Assembly: GCF_017569205.1 (NCBI RefSeq)
Contig: NZ_CP071870.1
Span: 1,054,001 to 1,118,000, forward strand
Direction: 5' to 3'
DNA: 64,000 nucleotides
Source of the DNA: Propioniciclava sp. MC1595
Lineage (GTDB): Bacteria; Actinomycetota; Actinomycetes; Propionibacteriales; Propionibacteriaceae
In this document: positions 53,722 through 62,319 of the stretch, one piece after another
How the letters are laid out: each line of letters starts with the position of its first letter
How positions within the stretch are numbered: the stretch's first letter is position 1
Program-made: the position numbers and the translations under genes
Notes under the pieces: generated by a model
Told to the model about the DNA's origin: nothing
Seen by the model: only the letters and a program-made list of their open reading frames with translations
Database searches by the model: none

Positions 53722-54866
53722 CAGTACGACGCCTGGCTCGGGTCGACGTCGGCCACCCAGGCCAGGATCCCGCCCTCGAGCACGCGCACCCGCGCGTACC
53801 CGGCGGCCTCCAGCGCGCGGGCGGCGGCCTCGGCGCGGGGCTGCACCTTGCAGTGCACGACCACGTCGGCGTCGGGGTCGATGCCCGTGGCGGTGGGGTC
53901 AGCCAGCACCTCGGCCAGCGGCACGCGCACCGACCCGTCGATGGCGGCGATCGCGACCTCGGCGGGCTCGCGCACGTCCAGCACCACGGGCGGGGCGTCG
54001 CCGGCCAGCTCGGCGGCCAGCTCGGTGGGGGACAGGGTCTCGGTCACGGTCGTCTCCTCGGCGGGGGAAGGGGCAGGCGGTGCGGCGGTTCGGTCGCCCG
54101 GGACCAGCGGGATGTGCTGCACGGTCGCGGCGAGCAGGTCGACGAACGCGACCCTGCCGAGCAGGGGCTCGCCGACGCCGCAGATCAGCTTGACCGCCTC
54201 GGCGGCCATCATCGACCCGACCTGGCCGGTGAGCGCGCCCAGGACGCCGGCGTCCCCGCAGCTCGGGACGGTGCCGGGGGCCGGCGGGTGGGGGAACAGG
54301 TCGCGCAGGTCGGTGCCGACGAACCCCGCCGGCGGGGCGGCCCAGAACACCGACACCTGCGCCTGGGTGCGGTAGACCGAGGCCCACACGTACGGCAGGC
54401 CGAGTTCGGCGCAGGCGTCGTTGACCGCGTACCGGGTCTCGAAGTTGTCGGTGCCGTCGAGCACGAGGTCGGCCCCGGCGAACAGCTCGGCCGCGTTCCC
54501 CGGCACCAGCCGGACGCCGCGGGTCACCACCTCGACCGTCGGGTTCAGCGCGCGGACCGCGGCGGCGGCGGAGTCGACCTTGGGCGTCCCCACGGCCGCG
54601 TCGGGGTGGATGACCTGCCGGTGCAGGTTGGTGACGTCGACCACGTCGTCGTCGATGATCGTGAGCCTCCCGACGCCGGCCGCGGCCAGGTACAGCAGCG
54701 CGGGGGAGCCGAGGCCGCCGGCGCCCATCACCGCGACGTGGGCGTTGCGCAGGCGGCGCTGGCCGTCCTCGCCGATCGCGGGGACAAGCAGGTGGCGGGC
54801 GTAGCGGTGGGTCTCCGCGCGCGTGAGCGGGGGACCCGGCTCGACCAGCGGGGGCAGGGGGGTCAC
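53721..54866 (-). CDS. moeB: MoeB/ThiF-type adenylyltransferase fused to rhodanese (MoeZ-like)
   Basis: 381 residues from GTG 54866. E1 domain: MGAGGLGSPALLYLAAAGVG, IIDDDVVDVTNLHRQVIH and LVLDGTDNFETRYAVNDAC. Rhodanese domain from about 285 with active Cys in VVHCKVQPRAEAA. It adenylylates and thiolates MoaD. Oddity: the two CxxC zinc pairs usual in MoeB/MoeZ are not visible; an Ala/Pro linker stands where the second pair normally lies. GTGA overlap with the DUF6457 gene upstream. Confidence 0.9.
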   Translation of the reverse strand: MTPLPPLVEPGPPLTRAETHRYARHLLVPAIGEDGQRRLRNAHVAVMGAGGLGSPALLYLAAAGVGRLTIIDDDVVDVTNLHRQVIHPDAAVGTPKVDSAAAAVRALNPTVEVVTRGVRLVPGNAAELFAGADLVLDGTDNFETRYAVNDACAELGLPYVWASVYRTQAQVSVFWAAPPAGFVGTDLRDLFPHPPAPGTVPSCGDAGVLGALTGQVGSMMAAEAVKLICGVGEPLLGRVAFVDLLAATVQHIPLVPGDRTAAPPAPSPAEETTVTETLSPTELAAELAGDAPPVVLDVREPAEVAIAAIDGSVRVPLAEVLADPTATGIDPDADVVVHCKVQPRAEAAARALEAAGYARVRVLEGGILAWVADVDPSQASY

Positions 54867-55117
54867 GACGCGGCGGCCTCCCGGGCCGCGTCGACGAGGT
54901 GGTCGACAGCCTCGGCCGGGGGCGTCCCGGCGGCGATCGCCAGGCCCCAGAGGTGGGCCGACACCGGGGCCATCGGCCGCTCGTAGGTAGTGGCGACGGT
55001 GCCGGTCAGGTCGTGGACGGCCCGCGCGTCGACCAGCGCCGGGTCCACACCCACGGCGGCGCAGACGTGGTCGATCCACGCCTGCCAGCGCGCCTGGTCG
55101 ATGGGGGGACGGCTCAT
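54863..55117 (-). CDS. Free-standing DUF6457 protein
   Basis: 84 residues from ATG 55117, all-helical. W-x-x-W-I-x-x-V-C-A-A-V-G-V-D and ERPMAPVSAHLWGLAIA match the C-terminal module of the MobA fusion encoded 3 kb downstream. No known activity. Its place inside the Moco genes and the fusion point to a role in the nucleotide or Mo transfer step; this is inference. GTGA overlap with moeB. Confidence 0.75.
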   Translation of the reverse strand: MSRPPIDQARWQAWIDHVCAAVGVDPALVDARAVHDLTGTVATTYERPMAPVSAHLWGLAIAAGTPPAEAVDHLVDAAREAAAS

Positions 55118-55127
55118 GGGACCGGCC

Positions 55128-55308
55128 TCAGCCGAACCAGCCCAGCAGGCCACAGCCGATCGCGAACACGATCATGAACGCGAACAGCCCGATGTTGATC
55201 AGGCCCCGGCGCCCGGACGCCGAACAGGCGGCGCATGAAGCGGTCGGGGGCGGCGTCGGAGCGGAATCCCGGGGACGCCGTCGTCTCCGCAGCGAACGTG
55301 TCGGTCAC
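55128..55308 (-). pseudogene. Small single-helix membrane protein, frameshifted
   Basis: From GTG 55308 the frame reads a short acidic/Ala N-terminus and ends in RFMRRLFG. At about 55215-55222 the sensible frame shifts: ASGRRGLINIGLFAFM continues into a hydrophobic helix ending LLGWFG and TGA 55128-55130. Adding two bases joins both parts into one protein of about 60 residues; the uninterrupted frame gives a charged, unlikely tail instead. Lies right behind narI. Sequencing error or real lesion. Confidence 0.5.
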
Positions 55309-55314
55309 GGCCCT

Positions 55315-55320
55315 AGGTTA
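55315..55320 (-). promoter_or_regulatory. -10-like TAACCT before the small membrane gene
   Basis: Minus-strand TAACCT, 6 nt, GTG 55308. Its first three bases are the narI stop codon. An internal leaderless promoter for the Moco genes is possible. Confidence 0.4.
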
Positions 55321-56070
55321 TCGCTTGGACGCCGTGGGGCTCTTCCACGTGCCCTGCGGTGCGCGCGACGGGGTCGGCCGCTGGCCGGTGTCGCCCTTGC
55401 TGCGGTAGACGATGTACGGGCGGGCCAGGTACTGGACCGGCGCCGAGAACACGTGCACCAGGCGGGTGAACGGCCAGATCATGATCAGCAGGAACGACAG
55501 GACGGCGTGCACCTGGAACTGGATCGGCGTGCCGACCATCGCGATCGCCTCGACGTTCGGCTGGGCCATGAAGATCGACCGGAACCAGACCGAGACGCCC
55601 TCGCGGTAGTTGTAGAAGTGCTCGTCACCCAGAGCGGTGCTGATCGTGTTCCACATGCCGAAGAAGATGTTCAGGCCCAGGACCAGGTACATCACCTTGT
55701 CGTTGACCGTGGTCGCGTTGAAGACCGTCTTCACCGTGCGCCGGCGGAACACCAGGATGATGAAGCCGATCGTCACCATCAGGCCGGCGGTGACGCCGCC
55801 GATGACCGCGACCAGGTGGTAGGTGTGCTGGTCGATGCCCATCGCGTCGGTCCAGCCCTTGGGGATCACCAGGCCCATCGCGTGGCCCAGCACGGCCATC
55901 AGGATGCCGTAGTGGAACAGCGGCGAGCCGATGCGCAGCAGCTTGCTCTCGTACAGCTGCGAGCTGCGCGTGGTCCAGCCGAACTTGTCGTACTTGTAGC
56001 GCCAGATCATCCCGACGACGAACACCGCCATCGCCAGGTAGGGGAAGACAGCGAACAGGAAGGTGCTCAT
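55318..56070 (-). CDS. narI: Respiratory nitrate reductase gamma subunit (cytochrome b)
   Basis: 250 residues, five membrane helices. FHYGILMAVLGHAMGL (about 52-67) and HAVLSFLLIMIWPFTRLVH (about 190-208) carry the His ligands of the two b hemes. The C-terminus is a basic cytosolic tail ending in PRPTPSRAPQGTW-type residues, about 25 longer than needed. Takes electrons from menaquinol. ATGA overlap with narJ. Confidence 0.95.
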   Translation of the reverse strand: MSTFLFAVFPYLAMAVFVVGMIWRYKYDKFGWTTRSSQLYESKLLRIGSPLFHYGILMAVLGHAMGLVIPKGWTDAMGIDQHTYHLVAVIGGVTAGLMVTIGFIILVFRRRTVKTVFNATTVNDKVMYLVLGLNIFFGMWNTISTALGDEHFYNYREGVSVWFRSIFMAQPNVEAIAMVGTPIQFQVHAVLSFLLIMIWPFTRLVHVFSAPVQYLARPYIVYRSKGDTGQRPTPSRAPQGTWKSPTASKR

Positions 56071-56843
56071 CGTTGGGCTCCTGTCAGGTCGAGCGAGAGG
56101 TCGAGGTCGTCGTCGGCGGGGTGGGGGTTGAGCCGCGGGTCGAGGGCGTAGCCGTCGAGGCCGACCTCCTCGTTGGGCGGACCCTCGGCGAGCAGTCGGG
56201 CCACGGCCTCGGCCTGCGTGCCGTCCAGCGGCGGGAGCGTCGCGCGCAGGGCGGTCACGGCGTCCGCCCACGGCGAGTCCTTGGCGTCCAGGCCGAGCTG
56301 CAGCAGCTCGATCCCGGACCGGTGGTCGTTCAGCAGCTTCCACGCCACGTCGACCGAGCCCGTGGCGCCGAACTCCAGCACCACCGACAGGTGGTCGGGC
56401 AGTTCGTCGTCGTTCACCTCGAGGCCCGCCCGCCGGAACGCCTGCTTGAACTGCACCAGCGCGATGCCCCGCTTCCGGGTGTCGCCGTGGGCGTAGTAGG
56501 TCAGGTGCAGGGCGCACTTGCGGGTGGTGTCGAAGGTGTCCACGTAGGCCGTGCACACGGCTTGGGCGTCGGCGTCGGCCAGGTGGTCGGCCAGGCGCAG
56601 CAGGGGCTGGCCCACGGCGTCCGGCAGCGTAACGGCCGCCTCACGGATGGCCGGCAGCAGGCCCAGCACCCGCTCGTCGGGGTAGCTGAGCAGCAGCGAG
56701 GCCAACTGCCAGGCGGTGCGCAGCTGGGGCTCGGGCAGGGTGGGGGCCGGGTGCCTGCGCCGCACCGGCATCTCGGACGCCGCGGGCTGCGGCCGGCCGC
56801 CCCCCACGAGGCGGCCGAGCCACTCGGCGGGTCGTCGGCTCAC
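56067..56843 (-). CDS. narJ: Nitrate reductase assembly chaperone
   Basis: 258 residues from GTG 56843. LLLSYPDERVLGLLP, YVDTFDTTRKCALHLTYYAHGDTRKRG and LPDHLSVVLEFGA are the NarJ/NarW landmarks. The first 40 residues are an extra Arg/Pro-rich segment. Required for Mo-bis-MGD insertion into NarG; not part of the final enzyme. GTGA overlap with narH. Confidence 0.93.
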   Translation of the reverse strand: MSRRPAEWLGRLVGGGRPQPAASEMPVRRRHPAPTLPEPQLRTAWQLASLLLSYPDERVLGLLPAIREAAVTLPDAVGQPLLRLADHLADADAQAVCTAYVDTFDTTRKCALHLTYYAHGDTRKRGIALVQFKQAFRRAGLEVNDDELPDHLSVVLEFGATGSVDVAWKLLNDHRSGIELLQLGLDAKDSPWADAVTALRATLPPLDGTQAEAVARLLAEGPPNEEVGLDGYALDPRLNPHPADDDLDLSLDLTGAQR

Positions 56844-58561
56844 TGCGGGTCCTCCTGCGCCCTCATGCCCTTCAGCGGCGCCTCGGCGCGCGGGTCGGCC
56901 GGCAGGTCGGGGCCCGCGCCGGGGATGCCGTGGCGGTGCTCGACCTCCTCGGAGGAGTCCTTGCCCGGCACGCCGCGGCCGTCCCACTGCAGGTAGCTGA
57001 CCGAGCCGGGGACCTGGCTCATGTCGTCGGCCTGCATGCGCTCCTTGGTCTCGCGCAGCGTCTGGATCGCGACGGGCACCGGCCCGCCGGAGCCGCCGCC
57101 GAACGCGCCCGGGCCGCCCTCGCCGACCGGGCAGTCGGTGGCGAGCTCCTCCAGCGCGTGCGCCTGCTCGGCGTGCGCGGTGGGGATGACGTAGCGCTCG
57201 TCGTACTTGGCGATGGCCAGCAGGCGGAACATCTCCTTCACCTCGGCGCCGGTCATCCCGACGGCCTGGGCGATCTCCTCGCGCGGTTCGCGCTCGAGGT
57301 TGATGTCGCGCATGTAGGAGCGCATCGCGGCCAGCTTGTCGAGCACCTGCCGCACCGGCTCCACGTCACCGGCGGTGAACAGGTTCGCCAGGTACTCCAG
57401 CGGGATCCGCAGGGCGTCGATGGCGCCGAACAGGTTGCCGGCGTCCTCGGCGTCGTGGCCGGTCTCGCGCACGGCGTCCACGATCGGGGACAGCGGCGGG
57501 ATGTACCAGACCATCGGCATCGTGCGGTACTCGGGGTGCAGCGGCAGGGCGACCTTGTAGTCGTTGATCAGCCGCAGCACCGGAGACTTCTTCGCCGCCT
57601 CGATCCAGTCCAGCGGGATGCCCTGGCGCTCGGCCTCGCGGGCGATCGCCGGGTCACGCGGGTCGAGGAACACGCCGCGCTGCGCCTCGTACAGGTCACG
57701 GTCGTCCTTCATCGACGCGGCGGCGGTGACGGCCTCGGCGTCGTACAGCATGAGGCCGATGTAGCGCAGCCGGCCCACGCAGGTCTCGGAGCACACCGTC
57801 GGGATGCCCACCTCGACGCGCGGGTAGCAGAAGGTGCACTTCTCGGCCTTGCCGGTGGAGTGGTTGAAGTAGATCTTCTTGTACGGGCAGCCCGAGATGC
57901 ACATGCGCCAGCCGCGGCAGCGGTTCTGGTCGACCAGGACGATCCCGTCCTCCTCGCGCTTGTAGATCGCGCCCGAGGGGCAGGACGCCGCGCAGGTCGG
58001 GTTGAGGCAGTGCTCGCAGATGCGCGGCAGGTAGAACATGAACGACTTGTCGAACTCGAAGGTCACCTTCTCCTCGATGCCCTTCAGCATCGGGTCGTCG
58101 TGACCGGTCTTGTACGTGCCGCCCAGGTCGTCGTCCCAGTTGGCGCCCCACTGCGGGTTCATCGGCCGACCGTCCAGCAGCGAGTGCGGGCGGGCGACCG
58201 GGAACGTCTTCTGCGCCGGCGCGTTGAGCAGGTTCTCGTAGTCGTAGGTCCAGGGCTCGTAGTAGTCCTCGATCTCGGGCAGCTTGGGGTTGTTGAAGAT
58301 CGTGGCGAGCTTGGCCAGGCGGCCGCCACCCTTCAGCTTCAGCCGCCCGTTGCGGCCGAGCTCCCAGCCGCCCTTCCAGGTCTCCTGGTCCTCGTACCGG
58401 CGCGGGTACCCCAGGCCGGGTCGGGTCTCGACGTTGTTGAACCAGACGTACTCCAGGCCGGTGCGGTTGGTCCACGCCTGCTTGCAGGTCACCGAGCACG
58501 TGTGGCACCCGATGCACTTGTCGAGGTTCATCACCATCGCCATCTGGGCCATGATGCGCAT
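56840..58561 (-). CDS. narH: Respiratory nitrate reductase beta subunit
   Basis: 573 residues. Fe-S ligands in order: CIGCHTCSVTC (Cys16, 19, 22, 26), CEHCLNPTCAASC, CRGWRMCISGC (Trp instead of the second Cys, giving the 3Fe-4S cluster) and CTFC plus CSETC. This is the usual three 4Fe-4S plus one 3Fe-4S set. The C-terminal 70 residues are a Gly/Pro-rich extension. AAGGAGA precedes ATG 58561. It passes electrons from NarI to NarG. Confidence 0.96.
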   Translation of the reverse strand: MRIMAQMAMVMNLDKCIGCHTCSVTCKQAWTNRTGLEYVWFNNVETRPGLGYPRRYEDQETWKGGWELGRNGRLKLKGGGRLAKLATIFNNPKLPEIEDYYEPWTYDYENLLNAPAQKTFPVARPHSLLDGRPMNPQWGANWDDDLGGTYKTGHDDPMLKGIEEKVTFEFDKSFMFYLPRICEHCLNPTCAASCPSGAIYKREEDGIVLVDQNRCRGWRMCISGCPYKKIYFNHSTGKAEKCTFCYPRVEVGIPTVCSETCVGRLRYIGLMLYDAEAVTAAASMKDDRDLYEAQRGVFLDPRDPAIAREAERQGIPLDWIEAAKKSPVLRLINDYKVALPLHPEYRTMPMVWYIPPLSPIVDAVRETGHDAEDAGNLFGAIDALRIPLEYLANLFTAGDVEPVRQVLDKLAAMRSYMRDINLEREPREEIAQAVGMTGAEVKEMFRLLAIAKYDERYVIPTAHAEQAHALEELATDCPVGEGGPGAFGGGSGGPVPVAIQTLRETKERMQADDMSQVPGSVSYLQWDGRGVPGKDSSEEVEHRHGIPGAGPDLPADPRAEAPLKGMRAQEDPQ

Positions 58562-58593
58562 GTTCTTCGTCTCCTTGGCTCGTGGGTGGTGGG

Positions 58594-61500
58594 TCAGTAG
58601 GCCAGCGGGGCGGTGCGCTTGCGGAGCATCGTCACCTCGTCGCGGTTGTTGCCGGTCGGGCCGAGGTAGTTGAAGGCGAACGCCAGCTGCGCGTAGCCGC
58701 CGATGATGTGGCTCGGCTTGATCAGGATGCGGGTCATCGAGTTGTGGATGCCGCCGCGCCGGTTGTTGGTCTCGGTCAGCGGCACGTCGATGAGGCGGTC
58801 CTGGGAGTGGTACATGTACACCGTGCCCTCGGGCATGCGGTGCGACACGATCGCGCGGGCGGCGACGACGCCGTTGCGGTTGACCAGCTCGATCCAGTCG
58901 TTGTCGGCGATGCCCACCTTCTCGGCGTCCTGCACGCTCATCCACACCTGCTGCCCGCCGCGGGAGAGGTTCTGCATGAACCAGTTGTCCTGGTACTGGC
59001 TGTGGATCGCCCACTTGAAGTGCGGGGTCAGGTAGCGCACGGACACGCCCAGCTCGTTGGTCTCGCCCAGCGGGGTCTCACCGAACAGCTGGGTCATGTT
59101 GAGCGGGCCGCGGTAGGTCGGCAGCATCTCGCCGAGCGCGTTCATCCAGTCGTGGTCGAGGTAGAAGTGCTGGCGCCCGGTGAGGGTGTGCCAGGGCTTC
59201 AGCCGCTCGACGTTGATGGTGAACGGGGAGTACCGGCGACCGCCGGACTCGGAACCCGACCACTCGGGCGAGGTGATCACCGGGGTGGGCTGGCCCACGA
59301 TCTCGTTGAAGGTGATGATCTTGCCCTCGTGCTCGGCCGCCAGGTCGTGCATCTTCTGCCCGGTGCGCTTCTCCAGGGTCTTGAACCCCTGCACCGCGAG
59401 GTGGCCGTTGGTCGTGCCGGCCAGCGCCATGATCGTCTCGGCGACGTGGATGCCGTGGTCGAGCTTCGGACGCCCCGCGTCGACCCCCTCACCGGTGCGG
59501 ACGCCGTTCTTGCCCTTGAGGTAGGTGATCGCCGAGTTCACGTCGACCGTGACGGCCTTGGTGGTCGTGCCCAGCTTGTCCATCAGCGGGCCGATCGCGC
59601 CGTACTTCTCGCCGATCTGCGTGTAGTCGCGCTCGACCAGCACCAGCTTGGGCATCGTCACGCCCGGCACGGGCTCGACCTCGCCGGTCTTCCAGTCCGC
59701 CACGATGCCGTGCGGGGTCGCCATCGCGTCGGGGGAGTCGTGCAGGAGCGGCACGGCCACGACGTCGGTGCGGGTGCCCAGGTGGCGGCGGGCCAGCTCG
59801 GAGAACTGGTTGGCCAGCAGCCGGAAGCTGTCCCAGTCGGTCTTGGACTGCCACGGCGGGTTGATCGCCGGGGTGAACGGGTGCACGAACGGGTGCATGT
59901 CGGTGGTGTTGATGTCGTGCTTCTCGTACCACGTGGCCGCGGGGAGGATCACGTCGGACATCAGCGTCGAGCTCGTCATGCGGAAGTCCAGCGTGAGGAC
60001 CAGGTCGAGCTTGCCCTGCGGCGCCTCGGGCCGCCACACGATGTCCTTGGGGCGCAGGTGCTCGGGGCTCTCGGCCGCGCTGACCGCGTGGTCGGTGCCG
60101 AGCAGGTGCTTGAGGAAGTACTCGTCGCCCTTGGCGGAGTTGCCGAAGAGGTTGGCGCGCCACAGCATCAGCACGCGCGGCCAGTTCTCCTCGGCGTCCG
60201 GGTCCTCGACGGCGAACTTCAGCTCGCCCGACTTCAGCGCGTCGGCCACGTAGCGGCCGACCTCCTGGCCGGACGCCTTGACGGCGTCGCCCAGCACGAG
60301 CGGGTTGCGGTCGAACGTCGGGTAGGACGGCATCCAGCCCGAGCGGGCCGACTGCGCGTACAGGTCGGCGGTGACCTTGCCCTTGAACTGGCCGTTGCCG
60401 GCGTCGCCGGCACCCAGCTCGTCGGCGGTGAAGGTGTCGTAACGCCACTGGTCGGTGTTGATGTACCAGTAGCCGGTCTGGATCATCTGCCGCGGCGGAC
60501 GGCTCCAGTCCAGACCGAACGCCATCTGCGCCCAGCCGGTGATCGGGCGGGCCTTCTCCTGGCCCACGTAGTGCGCCCACCCGCCACCGTTGCGGCCCTG
60601 GCAACCGGTGATGGTCGTCAGCATCAGCATCGTGCGGTAGATCAGGTCGGAGTGGTACCAGTGGTTGGTGCCGGCGCCCATCAGGATCATCGAGCGGCCG
60701 TTGGTGTCCTCGGCGTTCTGCGCGAACTCGCGCGCCACGCGCTCGACCTGGGCGGCCGGGACGTTGGTGATCATCTCCTGCCACGCCGGGGTGTAGGCGC
60801 CGGTCTCGTCGCCGTAGCCGGTGGGCCACGTGCCCGGCAGGCCGGGGCGTCCGACGCCGTACTGGGCCAGCATCAGGTCGAACACCGTGGTGACCAGCTT
60901 GTCGCCCACCCGGCGCACCGGGACGCCGCGTCGCACCGTCGTCGGCGTGCCGTCGGGGGAGTCGAACAGCGGGAGCTCGACCTCGACGGACTCCTCCCCG
61001 AGCAGGGTGAGCTCGGGGCGGAGGTCGCCGAGGTCGAGGTTCCACTTGCCCAGGCCCTCGTCGCCGAAGCGGTGGCCCAGGGTGCCGTTGGGGATCGCCG
61101 GCGCGTTGGTCGCGGCGTCCCACAGGGCCGGCTTGAACATCGCGTTCTCGCTGTCGGCCTCGGGGTTGTCGAAGTCGCCGGCGACCAGGTTCTTGCCGGG
61201 CCGGAAGACGACCTGGCCCGCGGCGTCCGAGCCCACCGCGTCGAGCGTGACGAGGAAGGGCAGGTCGGTGTAGGCGCGGGTGTACTCCTCGAAGTAGGGC
61301 ACCTGCCGGTCGACGAAGAACTCCTTGAGCACGACGTGGCCCATGGCCATGCCGAGCGCGGCGTCGGTGCCGGGCGCGACGGGCAGCCACTCGTCGGCGA
61401 ACTTCACGTTCTCGGCGTAGTCGGGCGCCATGACGACGACCTTCTGGCCGCGGTAGCGGGCCTCGGTCATCCAGTGGGCGTCGGGGGTGCGGGTGAGCGG

Positions 61501-62319
61501 GACGTTCGAGCCCCACATGATCAGGTAGCCCGCGTCCCACCAGTCGCCGGACTCGGGGACGTCGGTCTGGTCGCCGAAGACCTGCGGGGAGGCGACCGGG
61601 AGGTCGGCGTACCAGTCGTAGAAGCTCAGCATCGACCCGCCGATGAGGCTGGTGTAGCGGGCGCCGGAGGCGTGGGAGACCATCGACATGGCCGGGATGG
61701 GGGAGAAGCCCGCGATGCGGTCGGGGCCCCAGCGCTTGATCGTGTAGACCTGCGCGGCGGCGACCATCTCGATCGCCTCGTCCCACGTGGCGCGGACCAG
61801 GCCGCCCTTGCCGCGGGCGCTCTTGTAGCGCTTGGCCTTCTCGGGGTCCTGGACGATGGACGCCCACGCGACGACCGGGTCGCCGTGCTCGGCCTTGGCC
61901 TGGCGGTACATGTCCATCAGGACGCCGCGGATGTAGGGGTAGCGCACCCGGGTGGGGGAGTAGGTGTACCAGGAGAACGCGGCGCCGCGCGGGCAGCCGC
62001 GGGGCTCGTACTCGGGCTTGTCGGGGCCGGCGCTGGGGTAGTCGGTCTGCTGCGCCTCCCATGTGATGATGCCGTCCTTGACGTACACCTTCCACGAGCA
62101 CGACCCGGTGCAGTTCACGCCGTGGGTCGAGCGGACGACCTTGTCGTAGGCCCAGCGGTCGCGGTAGAACCAGTCGCCGCGGCCACCCTCCTTGAACACG
62201 GCCCGGTTGTCGGCGGTGACGGGGGCCTTGCTGAAGAACTTCCCGGCGCCGATCAGGGCGTCGGCGAGGGGGCCGTCGAGTCCGGCGGAGGAGGCGGGCC
62301 GGGGCTGCGTGGCTGTCAT
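58594..62319 (-). CDS. narG: Respiratory nitrate reductase alpha subunit
   Basis: 1241 residues. The FS0 cluster uses His66 with Cys70, Cys74 and Cys109 (HGVNCTGSCSW and RGCPRGA), the mark of membrane-bound NarG. WGSNVPLTRTPDAHW and FRMTSSTLMSDVILPAA follow. No Tat signal, as expected for cytosolic-facing NarG. Reduces nitrate to nitrite at Mo-bis-MGD. ATG 62319 overlaps the stop of the regulator by ATGA, so narG depends on translation of the regulator gene. Confidence 0.97.
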   Translation of the reverse strand: MTATQPRPASSAGLDGPLADALIGAGKFFSKAPVTADNRAVFKEGGRGDWFYRDRWAYDKVVRSTHGVNCTGSCSWKVYVKDGIITWEAQQTDYPSAGPDKPEYEPRGCPRGAAFSWYTYSPTRVRYPYIRGVLMDMYRQAKAEHGDPVVAWASIVQDPEKAKRYKSARGKGGLVRATWDEAIEMVAAAQVYTIKRWGPDRIAGFSPIPAMSMVSHASGARYTSLIGGSMLSFYDWYADLPVASPQVFGDQTDVPESGDWWDAGYLIMWGSNVPLTRTPDAHWMTEARYRGQKVVVMAPDYAENVKFADEWLPVAPGTDAALGMAMGHVVLKEFFVDRQVPYFEEYTRAYTDLPFLVTLDAVGSDAAGQVVFRPGKNLVAGDFDNPEADSENAMFKPALWDAATNAPAIPNGTLGHRFGDEGLGKWNLDLGDLRPELTLLGEESVEVELPLFDSPDGTPTTVRRGVPVRRVGDKLVTTVFDLMLAQYGVGRPGLPGTWPTGYGDETGAYTPAWQEMITNVPAAQVERVAREFAQNAEDTNGRSMILMGAGTNHWYHSDLIYRTMLMLTTITGCQGRNGGGWAHYVGQEKARPITGWAQMAFGLDWSRPPRQMIQTGYWYINTDQWRYDTFTADELGAGDAGNGQFKGKVTADLYAQSARSGWMPSYPTFDRNPLVLGDAVKASGQEVGRYVADALKSGELKFAVEDPDAEENWPRVLMLWRANLFGNSAKGDEYFLKHLLGTDHAVSAAESPEHLRPKDIVWRPEAPQGKLDLVLTLDFRMTSSTLMSDVILPAATWYEKHDINTTDMHPFVHPFTPAINPPWQSKTDWDSFRLLANQFSELARRHLGTRTDVVAVPLLHDSPDAMATPHGIVADWKTGEVEPVPGVTMPKLVLVERDYTQIGEKYGAIGPLMDKLGTTTKAVTVDVNSAITYLKGKNGVRTGEGVDAGRPKLDHGIHVAETIMALAGTTNGHLAVQGFKTLEKRTGQKMHDLAAEHEGKIITFNEIVGQPTPVITSPEWSGSESGGRRYSPFTINVERLKPWHTLTGRQHFYLDHDWMNALGEMLPTYRGPLNMTQLFGETPLGETNELGVSVRYLTPHFKWAIHSQYQDNWFMQNLSRGGQQVWMSVQDAEKVGIADNDWIELVNRNGVVAARAIVSHRMPEGTVYMYHSQDRLIDVPLTETNNRRGGIHNSMTRILIKPSHIIGGYAQLAFAFNYLGPTGNNRDEVTMLRKRTAPLAY

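Noticed and set aside
55114-55308. Intact 64-residue protein read straight from GTG 55308
   Set aside because: Its second half is charged and featureless, while the alternative frame supplies a clear membrane helix; a frameshift explains this better.
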